NCBI GenBank assembly: GCA_022180725.1
Contig: BQMO01000007.1
Coordinates: 31,837 to 95,836 of the forward strand
Direction: 5' to 3'
Source of the DNA: Phycisphaerae bacterium
GTDB taxonomy: Bacteria; Planctomycetota; Phycisphaerae; Phycisphaerales; UBA1924
Length of the DNA: 64,000 nucleotides
Positions 26,912 to 35,522 of this stretch are shown piece after piece (position 1 is the stretch's first letter; every line of letters starts with the position of its first letter). Both the position numbers and the translations under genes were made by a program. A model generated the notes under the pieces. The model was given only the letters and a program-made list of their open reading frames with translations, ran no database searches and was not told where the DNA came from.

Positions 26912-28702
26912 CTACTCCTTCGCCACCTTCGCCCACGCGTCTTTCAGCGTCACTGTGCGGTTGAAGACGAGGGAACTGGGCGTGGAGTCGGGATCGACGC
27001 AGAAGTAGCCGAGGCGTTCGAACTGGAACTTGTCGCCGGGCCGAGCGTCTTTGAGCGCGGGGTCGGCCCAGCCCTGGACGACTTCGAGGGAGTTGGGGTT
27101 CAGGTCGTCCATGTGGTTGCCGGTGCGTTCGCCGGGGTGTTCGGCGGTGAAGAGGCGGTCGAAGAGTCTGGCCGTGAAGGGGATGGCGTGCGCGGCCGAG
27201 ACCCAGTGGAGGGTGCCCTTCACCTTGCGCGTGGGCAGGCCGCCCTCGCCGAGCGGGGCGTCGCCCCCCCGCGTGGCGGGGTCGTAGGTGCAGCGGACCT
27301 GCGTGACGTTGCCCGCGGCGTCCTTGTCGACGCCGACGCACTTGATGAAGTAGGCCCAGCGCAGGCGGACTTCCTGGCCGGGCGCGAGGCGGAAAAACTT
27401 CTTCGCGGGCACCTCCATGAAGTCCTCCTGCTCGATGTAGAGCGTGCCGGAGAAGGGGACCTTGCGGGTGCCGCCCGATCCGCCGCGGGCTTGTTCCTCG
27501 GGGTTCACGACAAAGTCGAGGTGCTCGACGTGGCCCGCGGGCCAGTTCTCGATCACGACCTTGAGGGGGCGCAGCACGCACATGGCGCGGGGCGCGACCT
27601 TGTTCAGGTGGTCGCGCACGGCGTTCTCCATGCGGCCGAGGTCGATGAAACTCTCGACCTTGGTGACGCCGACGTCTTCCATGAGGGCGCGGATGGCCTC
27701 GGGGGTGTAGCCCCGCCGGCGGAGGCCTGCGATGGTGGGCATGCGCGGGTCGTCCCACCCGGAGACGACCTTGTCTTCGACCATCTTGAGGAGGTTGCGC
27801 TTGGAGAGGATGGTGTACGTCGGGCGGAACTTGGCGAACTCGATCTGGCGGGGGTGATGGATCCTCTTGCCCCAGGGGCCGCTGCCGTCGGCGGTGCGGC
27901 CTTCGTTGACCGAGTCGATGAACCAGTGGTAGAGGGGGCGATGGTCCTCGAACTCCAGGGTGCAGATGGAGTGGGTGATGCCCTCGAGGGAATCCTCGAA
28001 GCCGTGGGCCCAGTCGTACATGGGGTAGATGCACCATGTCGCGCCGGCGTGGGGGTGTTCCTCGTGGAGGATGCGGTACATGACGGGGTCGCGGAGGTTG
28101 AAGTTGGGCGAGGCGAGGTCGATCTTGGCGCGGAGCGTCATCGAGCCGTTAGGATGCTTGCCGTCGCGCATCTCGCGGAGGAGGCGCAGGCTTTCGTCGG
28201 TCGGGCGGTCGCGGTGGGGGCTGGTCGCGGGGATCTGCGGCGTGCCGCGGCGCTTGGAGACTTCGTCGGCGGAGAGTTGGCAGACGTAGGCCTTTCCTTT
28301 CTTCACCAGTTCCTCGGCGAAGGCGTACATGTGTTCGAAGCAGTCGGAGGCGTGGAAGAGGCCCCCGCCGTGCGGGCCTTCCCAATCGGCGCCGAGCCAC
28401 TTCACGTCGCGCTTGATGGCCTCGATGTACTCGCGTTCTTCCTTGACGGGGTTGGTGTCGTCAAAGCGGAGGTTGAACTTCCCGCCGTACTTCTTGGCGA
28501 GGCCGAAGTTGAGACAGATGCTCTTGGCGTGGCCGATGTGGAGGTAGCCGTTGGGCTCCGGCGGGAAGCGCGTGTGCACGCGCGGGCGGCCGTCGGGCCA
28601 GGTGCCCCAGGCCTTGGCCGCGTTGTCCTGCTCGATGATCTCTTCGAGGAAGTTTCGTGGGCGGTCGGGGGAGTTGGCGTGAGGATGGTCGGGCGTCGTC
28701 AT
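26912..28702 (-). CDS. glnS: Glutaminyl-tRNA synthetase
   Basis: This 596-residue class I synthetase charges tRNA-Gln. The HIGH motif appears in RFPPEPNGYLHIGHAKSICL and the KMSKS-type motif in TYTILSKRNLLKMV, which is the GlnRS form. Other GlnRS blocks are LRFDDTNPVKEEREY, CIYPMYDWAHGFEDS and the C-terminal anticodon-binding beta-barrels (NWPAGHVEHLDFVVNP). It is slightly longer than E. coli GlnRS (554) because of small insertions and an extended N-terminus. With gltX also in the window, this organism can charge Gln directly. The gene is divergent from the TlpA-like gene. Confidence 0.97.
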   Translation of the reverse strand: MTTPDHPHANSPDRPRNFLEEIIEQDNAAKAWGTWPDGRPRVHTRFPPEPNGYLHIGHAKSICLNFGLAKKYGGKFNLRFDDTNPVKEEREYIEAIKRDVKWLGADWEGPHGGGLFHASDCFEHMYAFAEELVKKGKAYVCQLSADEVSKRRGTPQIPATSPHRDRPTDESLRLLREMRDGKHPNGSMTLRAKIDLASPNFNLRDPVMYRILHEEHPHAGATWCIYPMYDWAHGFEDSLEGITHSICTLEFEDHRPLYHWFIDSVNEGRTADGSGPWGKRIHHPRQIEFAKFRPTYTILSKRNLLKMVEDKVVSGWDDPRMPTIAGLRRRGYTPEAIRALMEDVGVTKVESFIDLGRMENAVRDHLNKVAPRAMCVLRPLKVVIENWPAGHVEHLDFVVNPEEQARGGSGGTRKVPFSGTLYIEQEDFMEVPAKKFFRLAPGQEVRLRWAYFIKCVGVDKDAAGNVTQVRCTYDPATRGGDAPLGEGGLPTRKVKGTLHWVSAAHAIPFTARLFDRLFTAEHPGERTGNHMDDLNPNSLEVVQGWADPALKDARPGDKFQFERLGYFCVDPDSTPSSLVFNRTVTLKDAWAKVAKE

Positions 28703-28905
28703 GTCGGCAAGGGTAGCGGGCGGAACGTGTGGCGCCCGATCTGAGAGTAATCCGGAGGCCGGTCGAACGGGGGTTGATCAACGGGGTACCCTTCCAACAC
28801 GGCCGCCGGAATACCGGACGGCGCGCATCCAAGCGCAGAAGCCCCCTCATCGGTCGGCCTCGCGCCACGTCGGCGCGACGAGCCAACCGAATCGAAAGGT
28901 CCGAT

Positions 28906-29973
28906 ATGAAACGCACCGCCCTGTTCGCCGCATTGTCGCTCGTTCTCACCGCCGGTTCCGCTCTAGCGCAGGACAAGACCGCCACCCCGGCCGCGCCCGC
29001 GAAGGCCGCCACTCCAACCTTGAAGGTTGGCGACGCGGCGCCGGCGCTCGCCGTGACCAACTGGGTGAAGGGTGAGGCCATCACCGGGTTCGAGAAGGGC
29101 CGGTCGTACGTGGTGGAGTTCTGGGCGACGTGGTGCGGCCCGTGCATCGCGAGCATGCCGCACCTGACGGAACTGCAGGCCGAGTACAAGAGCAAGGGGC
29201 TGGTCATCGTCGGGGTGTCGGCGAAGGACCCGAACAACTCGCTGGAGGCCGTGACGGCGATGGTGAAGGACAAGGGCGACGGGATGGGGTATACGGTGGC
29301 GTACGACGCGGATCGGGCGACGTCGGACGCGTACATGAAGGCGAGCGGGCAGCGCGGCATCCCGTGCTCGTTCGTGGTCGATACGAAAGGGACGATCGCG
29401 TACATCGGGCACCCGTTGTTCCTGGACGGGGTGCTGGAGAAGGTGACGGCGGGGACATGGAACGCGGATAAGGACGGGGCGGCGGTGAAGGCCCTGCAGG
29501 AGGAGTTCTTCGGGGTGTACAGCGCCGGCTCGCCCGAGGCGCAGCTGGAGAAGATCGACTCGCTGGAGAAGAAGGCGCCCAAACTCGCCAAGAACCTGCT
29601 GATGATCAAGTACATGGCGCAGATGGAGAAGGGGGACACGGCGGGGGCGTCGCGCACGGGGAGCACGATCGTTGATCAGGCCATCAAGAGCAAGAACGCG
29701 ATGGAACTGAACTCGATCGCGTGGGGGATTGTGGACCCCGATGGGAACGTGACGAACAAGGACCTGGACCTGGCATTCCGCGCGGCGAAGGCGGCGGTGG
29801 AGATTACCCAAGAGAAGGACGGGGCGATTCTCGACACGCTGGCCCGGGTGTATTGGCTGAAGGGGGACAAGGCGAAGGCGATCGAGACGCAGAAGAAGGC
29901 CGTCGAGCACGCCGAGGGCGACATGAAGGCCGATCTCGAGAAGGTGCTGGCGGAGTACACAAAGGGCAAGTAA
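28906..29973 (+). CDS. TlpA/AhpC-type secreted thioredoxin with C-terminal helical repeats
   Basis: The 355-residue protein has a signal peptide (LFAALSLVLTAGSALAQ), a thioredoxin-like domain (about residues 38-190) with the redox-active pair C77/C80 in EFWATWCGPCIASM, and a cis-Pro region GQRGIPCSFVVDTKG. The C-terminal third is helical with TPR-like features (ILDTLARVYWLKGDKAKAIE). It is likely periplasmic and acts as a thiol-disulphide oxidoreductase, but the partner is unknown. The ATG at 28906 follows GAAAGG. It has a strong terminator immediately downstream. Confidence 0.9.
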   Translation: MKRTALFAALSLVLTAGSALAQDKTATPAAPAKAATPTLKVGDAAPALAVTNWVKGEAITGFEKGRSYVVEFWATWCGPCIASMPHLTELQAEYKSKGLVIVGVSAKDPNNSLEAVTAMVKDKGDGMGYTVAYDADRATSDAYMKASGQRGIPCSFVVDTKGTIAYIGHPLFLDGVLEKVTAGTWNADKDGAAVKALQEEFFGVYSAGSPEAQLEKIDSLEKKAPKLAKNLLMIKYMAQMEKGDTAGASRTGSTIVDQAIKSKNAMELNSIAWGIVDPDGNVTNKDLDLAFRAAKAAVEITQEKDGAILDTLARVYWLKGDKAKAIETQKKAVEHAEGDMKADLEKVLAEYTKGK

Positions 29974-29997
29974 TCGCGGCTGATACGCGATTTCCTT

Positions 29998-30028
29998 CGG
30001 CCCCGGGGCAAACCCCCGGGGCCGTTTT
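29998..30028 (+). terminator. Strong intrinsic terminator of the TlpA-like gene
   Basis: The 11-bp arms pair 29998-30008 (CGGCCCCGGGG) with 30014-30024 (CCCCGGGGCCG) around a 5-base loop, followed by TTTT. The right side overlaps the stop of the convergent methyltransferase gene. On the other strand no T-run follows, so it acts mainly rightward. Confidence 0.85.
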
Positions 30029-30861
30029 CATGCGCGGGCGACGACGAGCACGACCCAGTCCTCGCCGAGGTCGCGCGGGTCGGAGACTGGGCGGGGCGGC
30101 TCCTCCGGCGCGAGGTTGACGTCTTTGTGGACCTCGACCGACACGAACCCGGCTTCGAGCATGGCTTCGCGGAGCTCGGCGATCGACCACAGCCGCCAGC
30201 GGTACTCGAAGGCCCGCGGGTATTCGGCGACGACTTCGCCGTCGAGTACGACGCGGAAGGAGATCGAGTTGGTGACCATGGCCGTGATAGGGTCGGCATC
30301 TTCGTGAACCCAGGAGTAGCGGATGAGTTCGCGGCCGCGGGAGGGATGATTGCGTTCGATGGCGCCGAGGCGGAAAGCGCCGGCGCCGCCGTAGGTGTCG
30401 CAGACGAAGACCCCGCCGCCGAAGCCGGAGGCGCCGCGGGCGAGGCGCTCGCGGGCGTGGCGGAGGTACGCGACGAGCGCGGGGCGGGTGTGGATGTAGC
30501 CGATGGAGAAGTTGCCGACGAAAACGACATCGGCCCCCCCTCCCGGAGGGAGGGGGTTGGGGGGTGGGCGAACGGGTTGCAGCACATCAGCGCGCACGAA
30601 AACGACACTTCGCTCCGTGCCATCTGCGCGAGCCAGCATGGCCGCGCGGTCGAGCGACCTCGCATCAATATCTACGCACACCGCTCGGGCAGTTTCGCCG
30701 CGTGACGCCGCGTCGGCACACCAGCGGCGCGAGACGGCGGCGGTGCCGCAGAAGTCTTCGTGCAGGATGCGCGGTTCGTTCCCGTGCACGGCGCGGAGGA
30801 ATGAAACAACGTGCCTGGGGGACTGGACGCAGAGTTCGTAGCAATCGAAGGGGTCGAGCAT
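30028..30861 (-). CDS. Class I SAM-dependent methyltransferase with repeat-encoded insertion
   Basis: The 277-residue protein has the SAM-binding motif I as HEDFCGTAAVSRRW (residues 34-47) and the acidic end of strand 2 as CVDIDARSL. Strand 4 is split: VRADVLQ is separated from DVVFVGNFSIGY by residues 98-109 (RPPPNPLPPGGG). That segment is the translation of the palindromic element also found in comB. The insertion falls in a loop, so the protein may still fold. The methyl acceptor is unknown. The C-terminus has EDWVVLVVARA, typical of methyltransferase family 11/25 ends. Confidence 0.82.
   Translation of the reverse strand: MLDPFDCYELCVQSPRHVVSFLRAVHGNEPRILHEDFCGTAAVSRRWCADAASRGETARAVCVDIDARSLDRAAMLARADGTERSVVFVRADVLQPVRPPPNPLPPGGGADVVFVGNFSIGYIHTRPALVAYLRHARERLARGASGFGGGVFVCDTYGGAGAFRLGAIERNHPSRGRELIRYSWVHEDADPITAMVTNSISFRVVLDGEVVAEYPRAFEYRWRLWSIAELREAMLEAGFVSVEVHKDVNLAPEEPPRPVSDPRDLGEDWVVLVVARA
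30534..30570. repeat. Palindromic element inserted in frame in a methyltransferase gene
   Basis: CCCCCTCCC (30536-30544) and GGGAGGGGG (30548-30556) form a 9-bp stem with loop GGA, followed by TTGGGGGGTGGGCGA. Read on the coding (minus) strand it is almost the same as 12546-12582 and encodes the same RPPPxPLPPGGG peptide in the same frame. Confidence 0.8.
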
Positions 30862-30933
30862 GACCCCTCATCATTCGCGCATCCTCCGGTGTGAGGCGCG
30901 CCGCAGGTTGATGAGGCGAGGTGGAGGAGGAAA

Positions 30934-30973
30934 CCGCTCGCTTACGCTCGCGGCTCGTATGCTCGCGGCTCGT
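30934..30973. repeat. Dispersed GC-rich repeat, 1.5 copies
   Basis: A full copy of the element (one base different from the core, CTTACG for CTGACG) lies at 30934-30958. A partial second copy GCTCGCGGCTCGT follows at 30961-30973. It starts 39 bases past the stop of the leftward beta-propeller gene and ends 73 bases before the methyltransferase start. Confidence 0.75.
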
Positions 30974-31012
30974 AAAGCGCGATGGAGTACGTTGCAGGAA
31001 CGAGATCGGCTG

Positions 31013-32071
31013 CTAGGAGAGTTTCTTCAGTTTTGTGACGCGCCCGACCTCGACCCATTCGACGACGAAGATGTTGCCGTCGTGGTCGAAGCACGCCCCG
31101 TGCGGGGCGATGAACTTGCCGGGGATGAACTGGTCGCGAGGCTTGTCGCGCAGGCCGTAGTTCTCGCCGTCGCCGAGGTGGGTGATGAGTTTGTCGTCTT
31201 TGTCGAAGAGCGTGACGCGGGCCTCAAGGTCGGGGATGAGGAGCACGCCGGCGCGCTGGTCAAAGTGGCAGGGAGAGCGGAGTTCAGCGGTGACGAAGTT
31301 GAGGTGACGGCCATCGAGGGAGAAGTACTGGAGGCGGCGGTTGGAGCGGTCGGCGACGACAAGGCGTGGCTGGTCGAGGCGGGTGTCGAGGAAGATGCCG
31401 TGGGGGCAGGAGACCTGGCCACGCTCTTTGCCGGGGCCGCCGAAGGAGTTTAGATAGGTTCCGTCGGCGTCGTAGTGGTGGATCCAACTCTTGCCGTAGC
31501 CGTCGGCGACGAAGAGGTGCCCGGCGTACTTGAGCCAGGGAGCGCCGCGCGGGGGGCGCGCGGGGACGACGGCGATGTTGGTAGGTTTGAACTCGCCTGG
31601 GGAGTTGTACAGCCCGCTCTCCATCGGGCATCCACGACGCCACAGCTCGCTCCCGTCGATGAAGGTCTTGGCGAAGAGGCCGCGACCCGGGTCGGCGAGG
31701 TACAGGTATTCGGTGGAGTTGTCGACGCGGTCGAGGAGCAGCCCGTGCGCCCCGCCGCGATATTCGGCACCGAACGAGTTGATGAACTTTCCATCGGGGT
31801 CAAAGACGCAGATGGCGTCGGCGGAGGAACTGGTTGCGTGGACGGTGTGCTTGACGACGACGCGGCCGTCGCGGAGGACGCAGACGCCGTGTGTGTTGCC
31901 GAAGGCGTGGCTGGGCGGCAGCGTGGCCCAGTCGTGGATGCACTCGTAGGTGTGCTCGCCGGAGCCGACGATGGGGTTGCCGGAGCGCCATTTGTGGGTG
32001 GCGAGGACGGCGGGGGCGGCGAGAAGGGAGGCGGAGGCGCCCAAGAATCGACGGCGGGAGAGGGTGGCCAT
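31013..32071 (-). CDS. Tat-exported NHL-repeat beta-propeller protein
   Basis: The 352-residue protein opens with a twin-arginine signal (LSRRRFLGASASLLAAPAVL) and then has repeated beta-propeller units of the NHL kind, such as GNTHGVCVLRDGRVVVKHT, LFVADGYGKSWIHHYDADGT and PRLVVADRSNRRLQYF. It ends FIAPHGACFDHDGNIFVVEW. Six blades are likely. Related planctomycete proteins are annotated as peptidylglycine monooxygenase-like or 6-bladed propeller proteins, but enzymatic activity is not shown. The Tat signal suggests folding in the cytoplasm with a cofactor or fast folding. It follows a phosphatase-superfamily gene on the same strand by 28 bases. Confidence 0.83.
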   Translation of the reverse strand: MATLSRRRFLGASASLLAAPAVLATHKWRSGNPIVGSGEHTYECIHDWATLPPSHAFGNTHGVCVLRDGRVVVKHTVHATSSSADAICVFDPDGKFINSFGAEYRGGAHGLLLDRVDNSTEYLYLADPGRGLFAKTFIDGSELWRRGCPMESGLYNSPGEFKPTNIAVVPARPPRGAPWLKYAGHLFVADGYGKSWIHHYDADGTYLNSFGGPGKERGQVSCPHGIFLDTRLDQPRLVVADRSNRRLQYFSLDGRHLNFVTAELRSPCHFDQRAGVLLIPDLEARVTLFDKDDKLITHLGDGENYGLRDKPRDQFIPGKFIAPHGACFDHDGNIFVVEWVEVGRVTKLKKLS

Positions 32072-32099
32072 GCCGGCAGTCTACCGCGCGGGGACGGGT

Positions 32100-33242
32100 T
32101 CAGGGCGTCACGGGCGTGGTAGCCCAGACAATGGTCCCGAGCGGGCGGGCGGCACGCGGCTCGGCGGCGTTCCAGTCTTCGCCGAGGAGGTGGGCGAGGG
32201 TGGCGGCGGTCTGGGCGAGGGTGAACTCGCCGTCGGATGCTTCGCCGGTGGAGGGGATGCCGGCGCCGATGGCCGCGAGCCAGACCTGGTCGCTCCCCGG
32301 GTGCTTGGCGCCGTGGTTGTTCCAGTCTTTCATGCCCTTCTCGGGGAACACGGCCCCGTCGCCGCGTCCATGGTCGCAGGTGATGAGCATGGCCGTGCGT
32401 CCTCGGTAGAACTCGTGGTGCTGCAAGAAGGCCCATAGTTCGGCGAGAAAACCATCGACCCGTCGTGCTGCTCGCAGGTACTGCTCGTAGTCCCCCTCGT
32501 GGGCCCATTCGTCGGTTTCGCCCTGCCCGAGAAACACGACCCGCGGGGTATTCGCGGGGATCCACTCCATCGCCGTGCGGAAAACAATGGCGTCGAAGTT
32601 GGCGCTGGCCCAGCGGCGGGGGATTTCGGTCTTGACTTTGTTGATGGTTTCGAGGCCGGGAGTGATCGTTCCGGCGGTGAAGGGAACGATGCTGTCGTCG
32701 ACGGGGATGCCGCTGCGCATGGTGTTGAGGATGAAGGGGAAGACGTCCCAGCCACCGAAGCCGGCGACGCGTCCGCGGTAGGGCTCCTTGGCGTTGAGCC
32801 ATTCGAAGACGGTGGTGTTGGGGTTGGGGACTTTGCGGTTGCTGTCGATGCGGTCGTCGGGGAAGCCGCAGAGGACCTCGCTGTAGCCCGGGTAACTGAA
32901 CCAGTGGGGGTTCTCGGTGCGGCCAAGGGATCCGCGGTCGCGGTTGCCGAGGATCACGCCCTGTCGGGCCACGATGCCCCAGAGGAAGGGGAGCAGGGCC
33001 TGACGGCGTTCCTCGGGCGAGTCGCGCCAGTAGGCGTCGAGGACGGGCTGTTCTTTCTCGACCTTGCCGTGCTCTTTGGAGATGAGGGCGCGTTCGGCAC
33101 CGCGGAAAACTTCCTGCCAGCGCAGGCCGTCGATCATGACGAGGATGACGTTGTGCGCGGGGGGGTTGGTGGTGGGGGGCTGGGCGTGTGTCGATGACAC
33201 GCAGAGACCGACGATCGTCGCGAGAAGGCTTCGGATGGTCAT
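32100..33242 (-). CDS. Secreted alkaline phosphatase-superfamily (phosphodiesterase/sulfatase-like) protein
   Basis: The 380-residue protein has a signal peptide (MTIRSLLATIVGLCVSSTHA) and a metal-binding core of the alkaline phosphatase fold: NVILVMIDGLRWQEVFRGAE with D38, GQGETDEWAHEGDYEQYL, ITCDHGRGDGAVF and NNHGAKHPGSDQVWLA. These place the usual Asp/His metal ligands. The nucleophile position appears to lie in PHWFSYPGYSEVLCG (Ser or Tyr). The substrate cannot be told. Phosphodiesters, phosphonates and sulphate esters are all handled by relatives. It precedes the beta-propeller protein gene in a two-gene leftward unit. Confidence 0.84.
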   Translation of the reverse strand: MTIRSLLATIVGLCVSSTHAQPPTTNPPAHNVILVMIDGLRWQEVFRGAERALISKEHGKVEKEQPVLDAYWRDSPEERRQALLPFLWGIVARQGVILGNRDRGSLGRTENPHWFSYPGYSEVLCGFPDDRIDSNRKVPNPNTTVFEWLNAKEPYRGRVAGFGGWDVFPFILNTMRSGIPVDDSIVPFTAGTITPGLETINKVKTEIPRRWASANFDAIVFRTAMEWIPANTPRVVFLGQGETDEWAHEGDYEQYLRAARRVDGFLAELWAFLQHHEFYRGRTAMLITCDHGRGDGAVFPEKGMKDWNNHGAKHPGSDQVWLAAIGAGIPSTGEASDGEFTLAQTAATLAHLLGEDWNAAEPRAARPLGTIVWATTPVTP

Positions 33243-33404
33243 GGCGTGCTCCGGGAGCGAGTATCAGCATAACCGATGACGAATGACAGGGTGGCCATGG
33301 GACGTGCTGGAGTTCGGACGGGGTGAACGCTTCGCGTGATCTTGGGTCATCACGGCGCGGGAGTAAAGTCACTTGTGGAAGCGCGGGTTCTTGTGGAAGT
33401 TGTA

Positions 33405-33504
33405 CCGCTCGCTGACGCTCGCGGCTCGTATGGGCATGCAGGCAACCCGCGCGCTGACGCTCGCGGCTCGTAGAGCGAAGGCAATGGAACCGCTCGCGGG
33501 TCGT
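33405..33504. repeat. Dispersed GC-rich repeat, 2.5 copies after gltX
   Basis: Full copies lie at 33405-33429 and 33447-33471, and a partial copy (CCGCTCGCGGGTCGTT) at about 33489-33504. This group follows the leftward gltX stop by 35 bases. The rest of the 297-base gap (33243-33404) holds no gene that I can support. Confidence 0.75.
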
Positions 33505-33539
33505 TGAAGCGCCGCGTTGCAGTGCGTGCTGTCGTTGCG

Positions 33540-35300
33540 TCATGAGGCAAGTGCTTCCAGGCACCGCGTGATCCGTGCGAGGACGCTGGACTTGCCGAGA
33601 ACCGCCAGCGTCTCGCCGAGGCCGGGCGTGACGGGTTCGCCGGCGACGGCGACGCGGACGGCCTGGGCGATGGGGCCGGGATTGGGCAGCGCGTGCTCCT
33701 TGACGAACGCGTCGATGAGGGCGTGGATGGTCGGCGGGTCGAAGGGATCACAGGCGGCGAGGCGCGTGGCGAAGGCGCGGAGCAAGGCCGCACCCTGGCC
33801 GTTGTTTGCTTTCAGGTGCTTCTCGACGGCGGCGGGCGCGAACGACTTCGAGTCGTCGGGTCGAACGAGCCAGTTCTTGCACGAGTCGTACGCACCGCGG
33901 AGCGTTTTGGCGCGGGCTTTTATGGCGGTAACGAGCCAGGCGCCGCGCCGGGCGTCACGCACGATGTCGAGCACCGGACGGAGCGTTGCAACGCCGGCGT
34001 CACCGTGGATGGCCTTGTCACCGAGCCAGGAGGCCCAAGCGGCGCGGAAGTCGGCGTCGGGCATGGCGGCGATGGCATCGGCGTTGAAGGAGAGGAGTTT
34101 CGCACGATCGAACTTGGAGTTTTGTTTGCCGATGCGCTCGAGGGAGAAGTGTTGGGCGAGGAAGGCCATGTCGAACTTTTCGAGGTCTTTGCCGTCGGGG
34201 GTCTTGAGGCCCGGGTTCCAGCCCAAGAGCGCAAGGTAGTTACAGATGGCGGCGGGGAGGTAACCCGAGGCGCGGAAATCGGCGACTTCGATCTCGGGGA
34301 GCGTCAGGCCGAAGCGCGAGGCGATCTTGGCAGCGATCTCGTTGGAGTCGTTCTCCTTGGCGAGGAAGGCGGCGAGGTCGGCGGGCGCGACGCCGGTGTC
34401 GGCGGACGCGGCCGAGGCGGTCGTGGCCCCTTTCTTGATGGTGTCGCTGAGGAACTGTCGCGCGACCTTGGCCTTGTCGCGCTTGCTCATCTTGCTGCCG
34501 TCCATGTTGCAGATGATGGGCATGTGCCCGTAGACGGGGGTCGGGTAGCCAAGGGCCCGTTGGAGCGCGACATGGCGTGGCGTGTTCGCCAGGTGCTCTT
34601 GCGCCCGCAGCACGTGGGTGACGCCCATGGATTCGTCGTCGACGACGACGGCGAAGTGGTAGGTTGGGAAGCCGTCGGCCTTGCGGATGACGAAGTCGTC
34701 GAGTTCGCCGGCAGCGATTCTGACGTCGCCGAGGACGCGGTCGTGGACGACGATCTCTTCGCGCGGGGCGGCGAAGCGGACGACGTGGCGCTCGCCGGCT
34801 TTGGCCCGAGCCCAGCGGGCCTCGAGCGCCGGGTTGAAGACGCCGAACTCGATCTCGGCGGGACGCGGGTAGCGGTAGGTCTGCTTGGCGGCGGCGGCGG
34901 CGGCGCGCTGGGCCTCGGTCTCTTCGGGCGTGTCGAAGGCGGGGTAGGCCCGGCCGAGCCGGACGAGGCGTTCAAGTTCGCGGTCGTAGATGGGGACGCG
35001 CTGGGCCTGGAAGAAGGTGCCGACGCGCCCGTCGGGCCAGTCGCGTTGGGCGATGGAGCCGTCGGGGGCGAGATAGGGCCCGAGGTCGTTGTGGATGCCG
35101 AGCCATTCGAGGTCTTCGATGATTCCGCGGGCGGATTCGACGCTGGAGCGGGCGGCGTCGGTGTCCTCGATGCGGAGCATGAACTTGCCCGCGTGGCGTT
35201 TGGCGAAGGCCCAGCAGAACAGGGCGGAGCGGGCGCCCCCGATGTGCAGGTGGCCGGTGGGGCTGGGGGCAAAGCGGGTTACGACGGGAGGGGTGCTCAT
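33540..35300 (-). CDS. gltX: Glutamyl-tRNA synthetase
   Basis: This 586-residue class I synthetase has RFAPSPTGHLHIGGARSALF (HIGH motif) at the N-terminus and GSKMSKRDKAKVARQF (KMSKS) near residue 270, with EDTDAARS between them. At 586 residues it is longer than the usual 470-500. It has an insertion after the KMSKR motif (GATTASAASADTGVAPADL, about residues 287-350) and an extended anticodon-binding part. Function in charging tRNA-Glu is secure. It is divergent from the EF-G-like gene, with 222 bases between the two starts. Confidence 0.97.
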   Translation of the reverse strand: MSTPPVVTRFAPSPTGHLHIGGARSALFCWAFAKRHAGKFMLRIEDTDAARSSVESARGIIEDLEWLGIHNDLGPYLAPDGSIAQRDWPDGRVGTFFQAQRVPIYDRELERLVRLGRAYPAFDTPEETEAQRAAAAAAKQTYRYPRPAEIEFGVFNPALEARWARAKAGERHVVRFAAPREEIVVHDRVLGDVRIAAGELDDFVIRKADGFPTYHFAVVVDDESMGVTHVLRAQEHLANTPRHVALQRALGYPTPVYGHMPIICNMDGSKMSKRDKAKVARQFLSDTIKKGATTASAASADTGVAPADLAAFLAKENDSNEIAAKIASRFGLTLPEIEVADFRASGYLPAAICNYLALLGWNPGLKTPDGKDLEKFDMAFLAQHFSLERIGKQNSKFDRAKLLSFNADAIAAMPDADFRAAWASWLGDKAIHGDAGVATLRPVLDIVRDARRGAWLVTAIKARAKTLRGAYDSCKNWLVRPDDSKSFAPAAVEKHLKANNGQGAALLRAFATRLAACDPFDPPTIHALIDAFVKEHALPNPGPIAQAVRVAVAGEPVTPGLGETLAVLGKSSVLARITRCLEALAS

Positions 35301-35389
35301 GCGGGCGAAGCGTACAACCGCCGCCGGGGTGGACGAGGGTGGGCCGGGGTGATTTCGGCTGCCACCCCCAACCGTCCCCGAATGGGCCT

Positions 35390-35418
35390 TTCCACGCGGG
35401 GCGGTTCTGGTTTACACT
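35390..35418 (+). promoter_or_regulatory. Candidate promoter of the EF-G-like gene
   Basis: TTCCAC (35390-35395) and TACACT (35413-35418) are separated by 17 bases. The -35 match is poor. It lies 105 bases before the ATG in the divergent gap between gltX and the EF-G-like gene. AAGGAGA gives a good ribosome-binding site before the ATG at 35523. Confidence 0.3.
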
Positions 35419-35522
35419 GTGGGGACAGTCCATCCATGGGTGGGTGGCCTGACCAACGAGGACCCGGGGTCGGCGTCGGCTCATTGACGCCCCCTGTCAT
35501 ATCGACGCCAAGGAGAATCGCC

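Noticed and set aside
33693..35522. Upstream extension of the EF-G-like reading frame by about 600 codons
   Set aside because: It runs antisense to gltX, has no homology, and the ATG at 35523 has a good ribosome-binding site.
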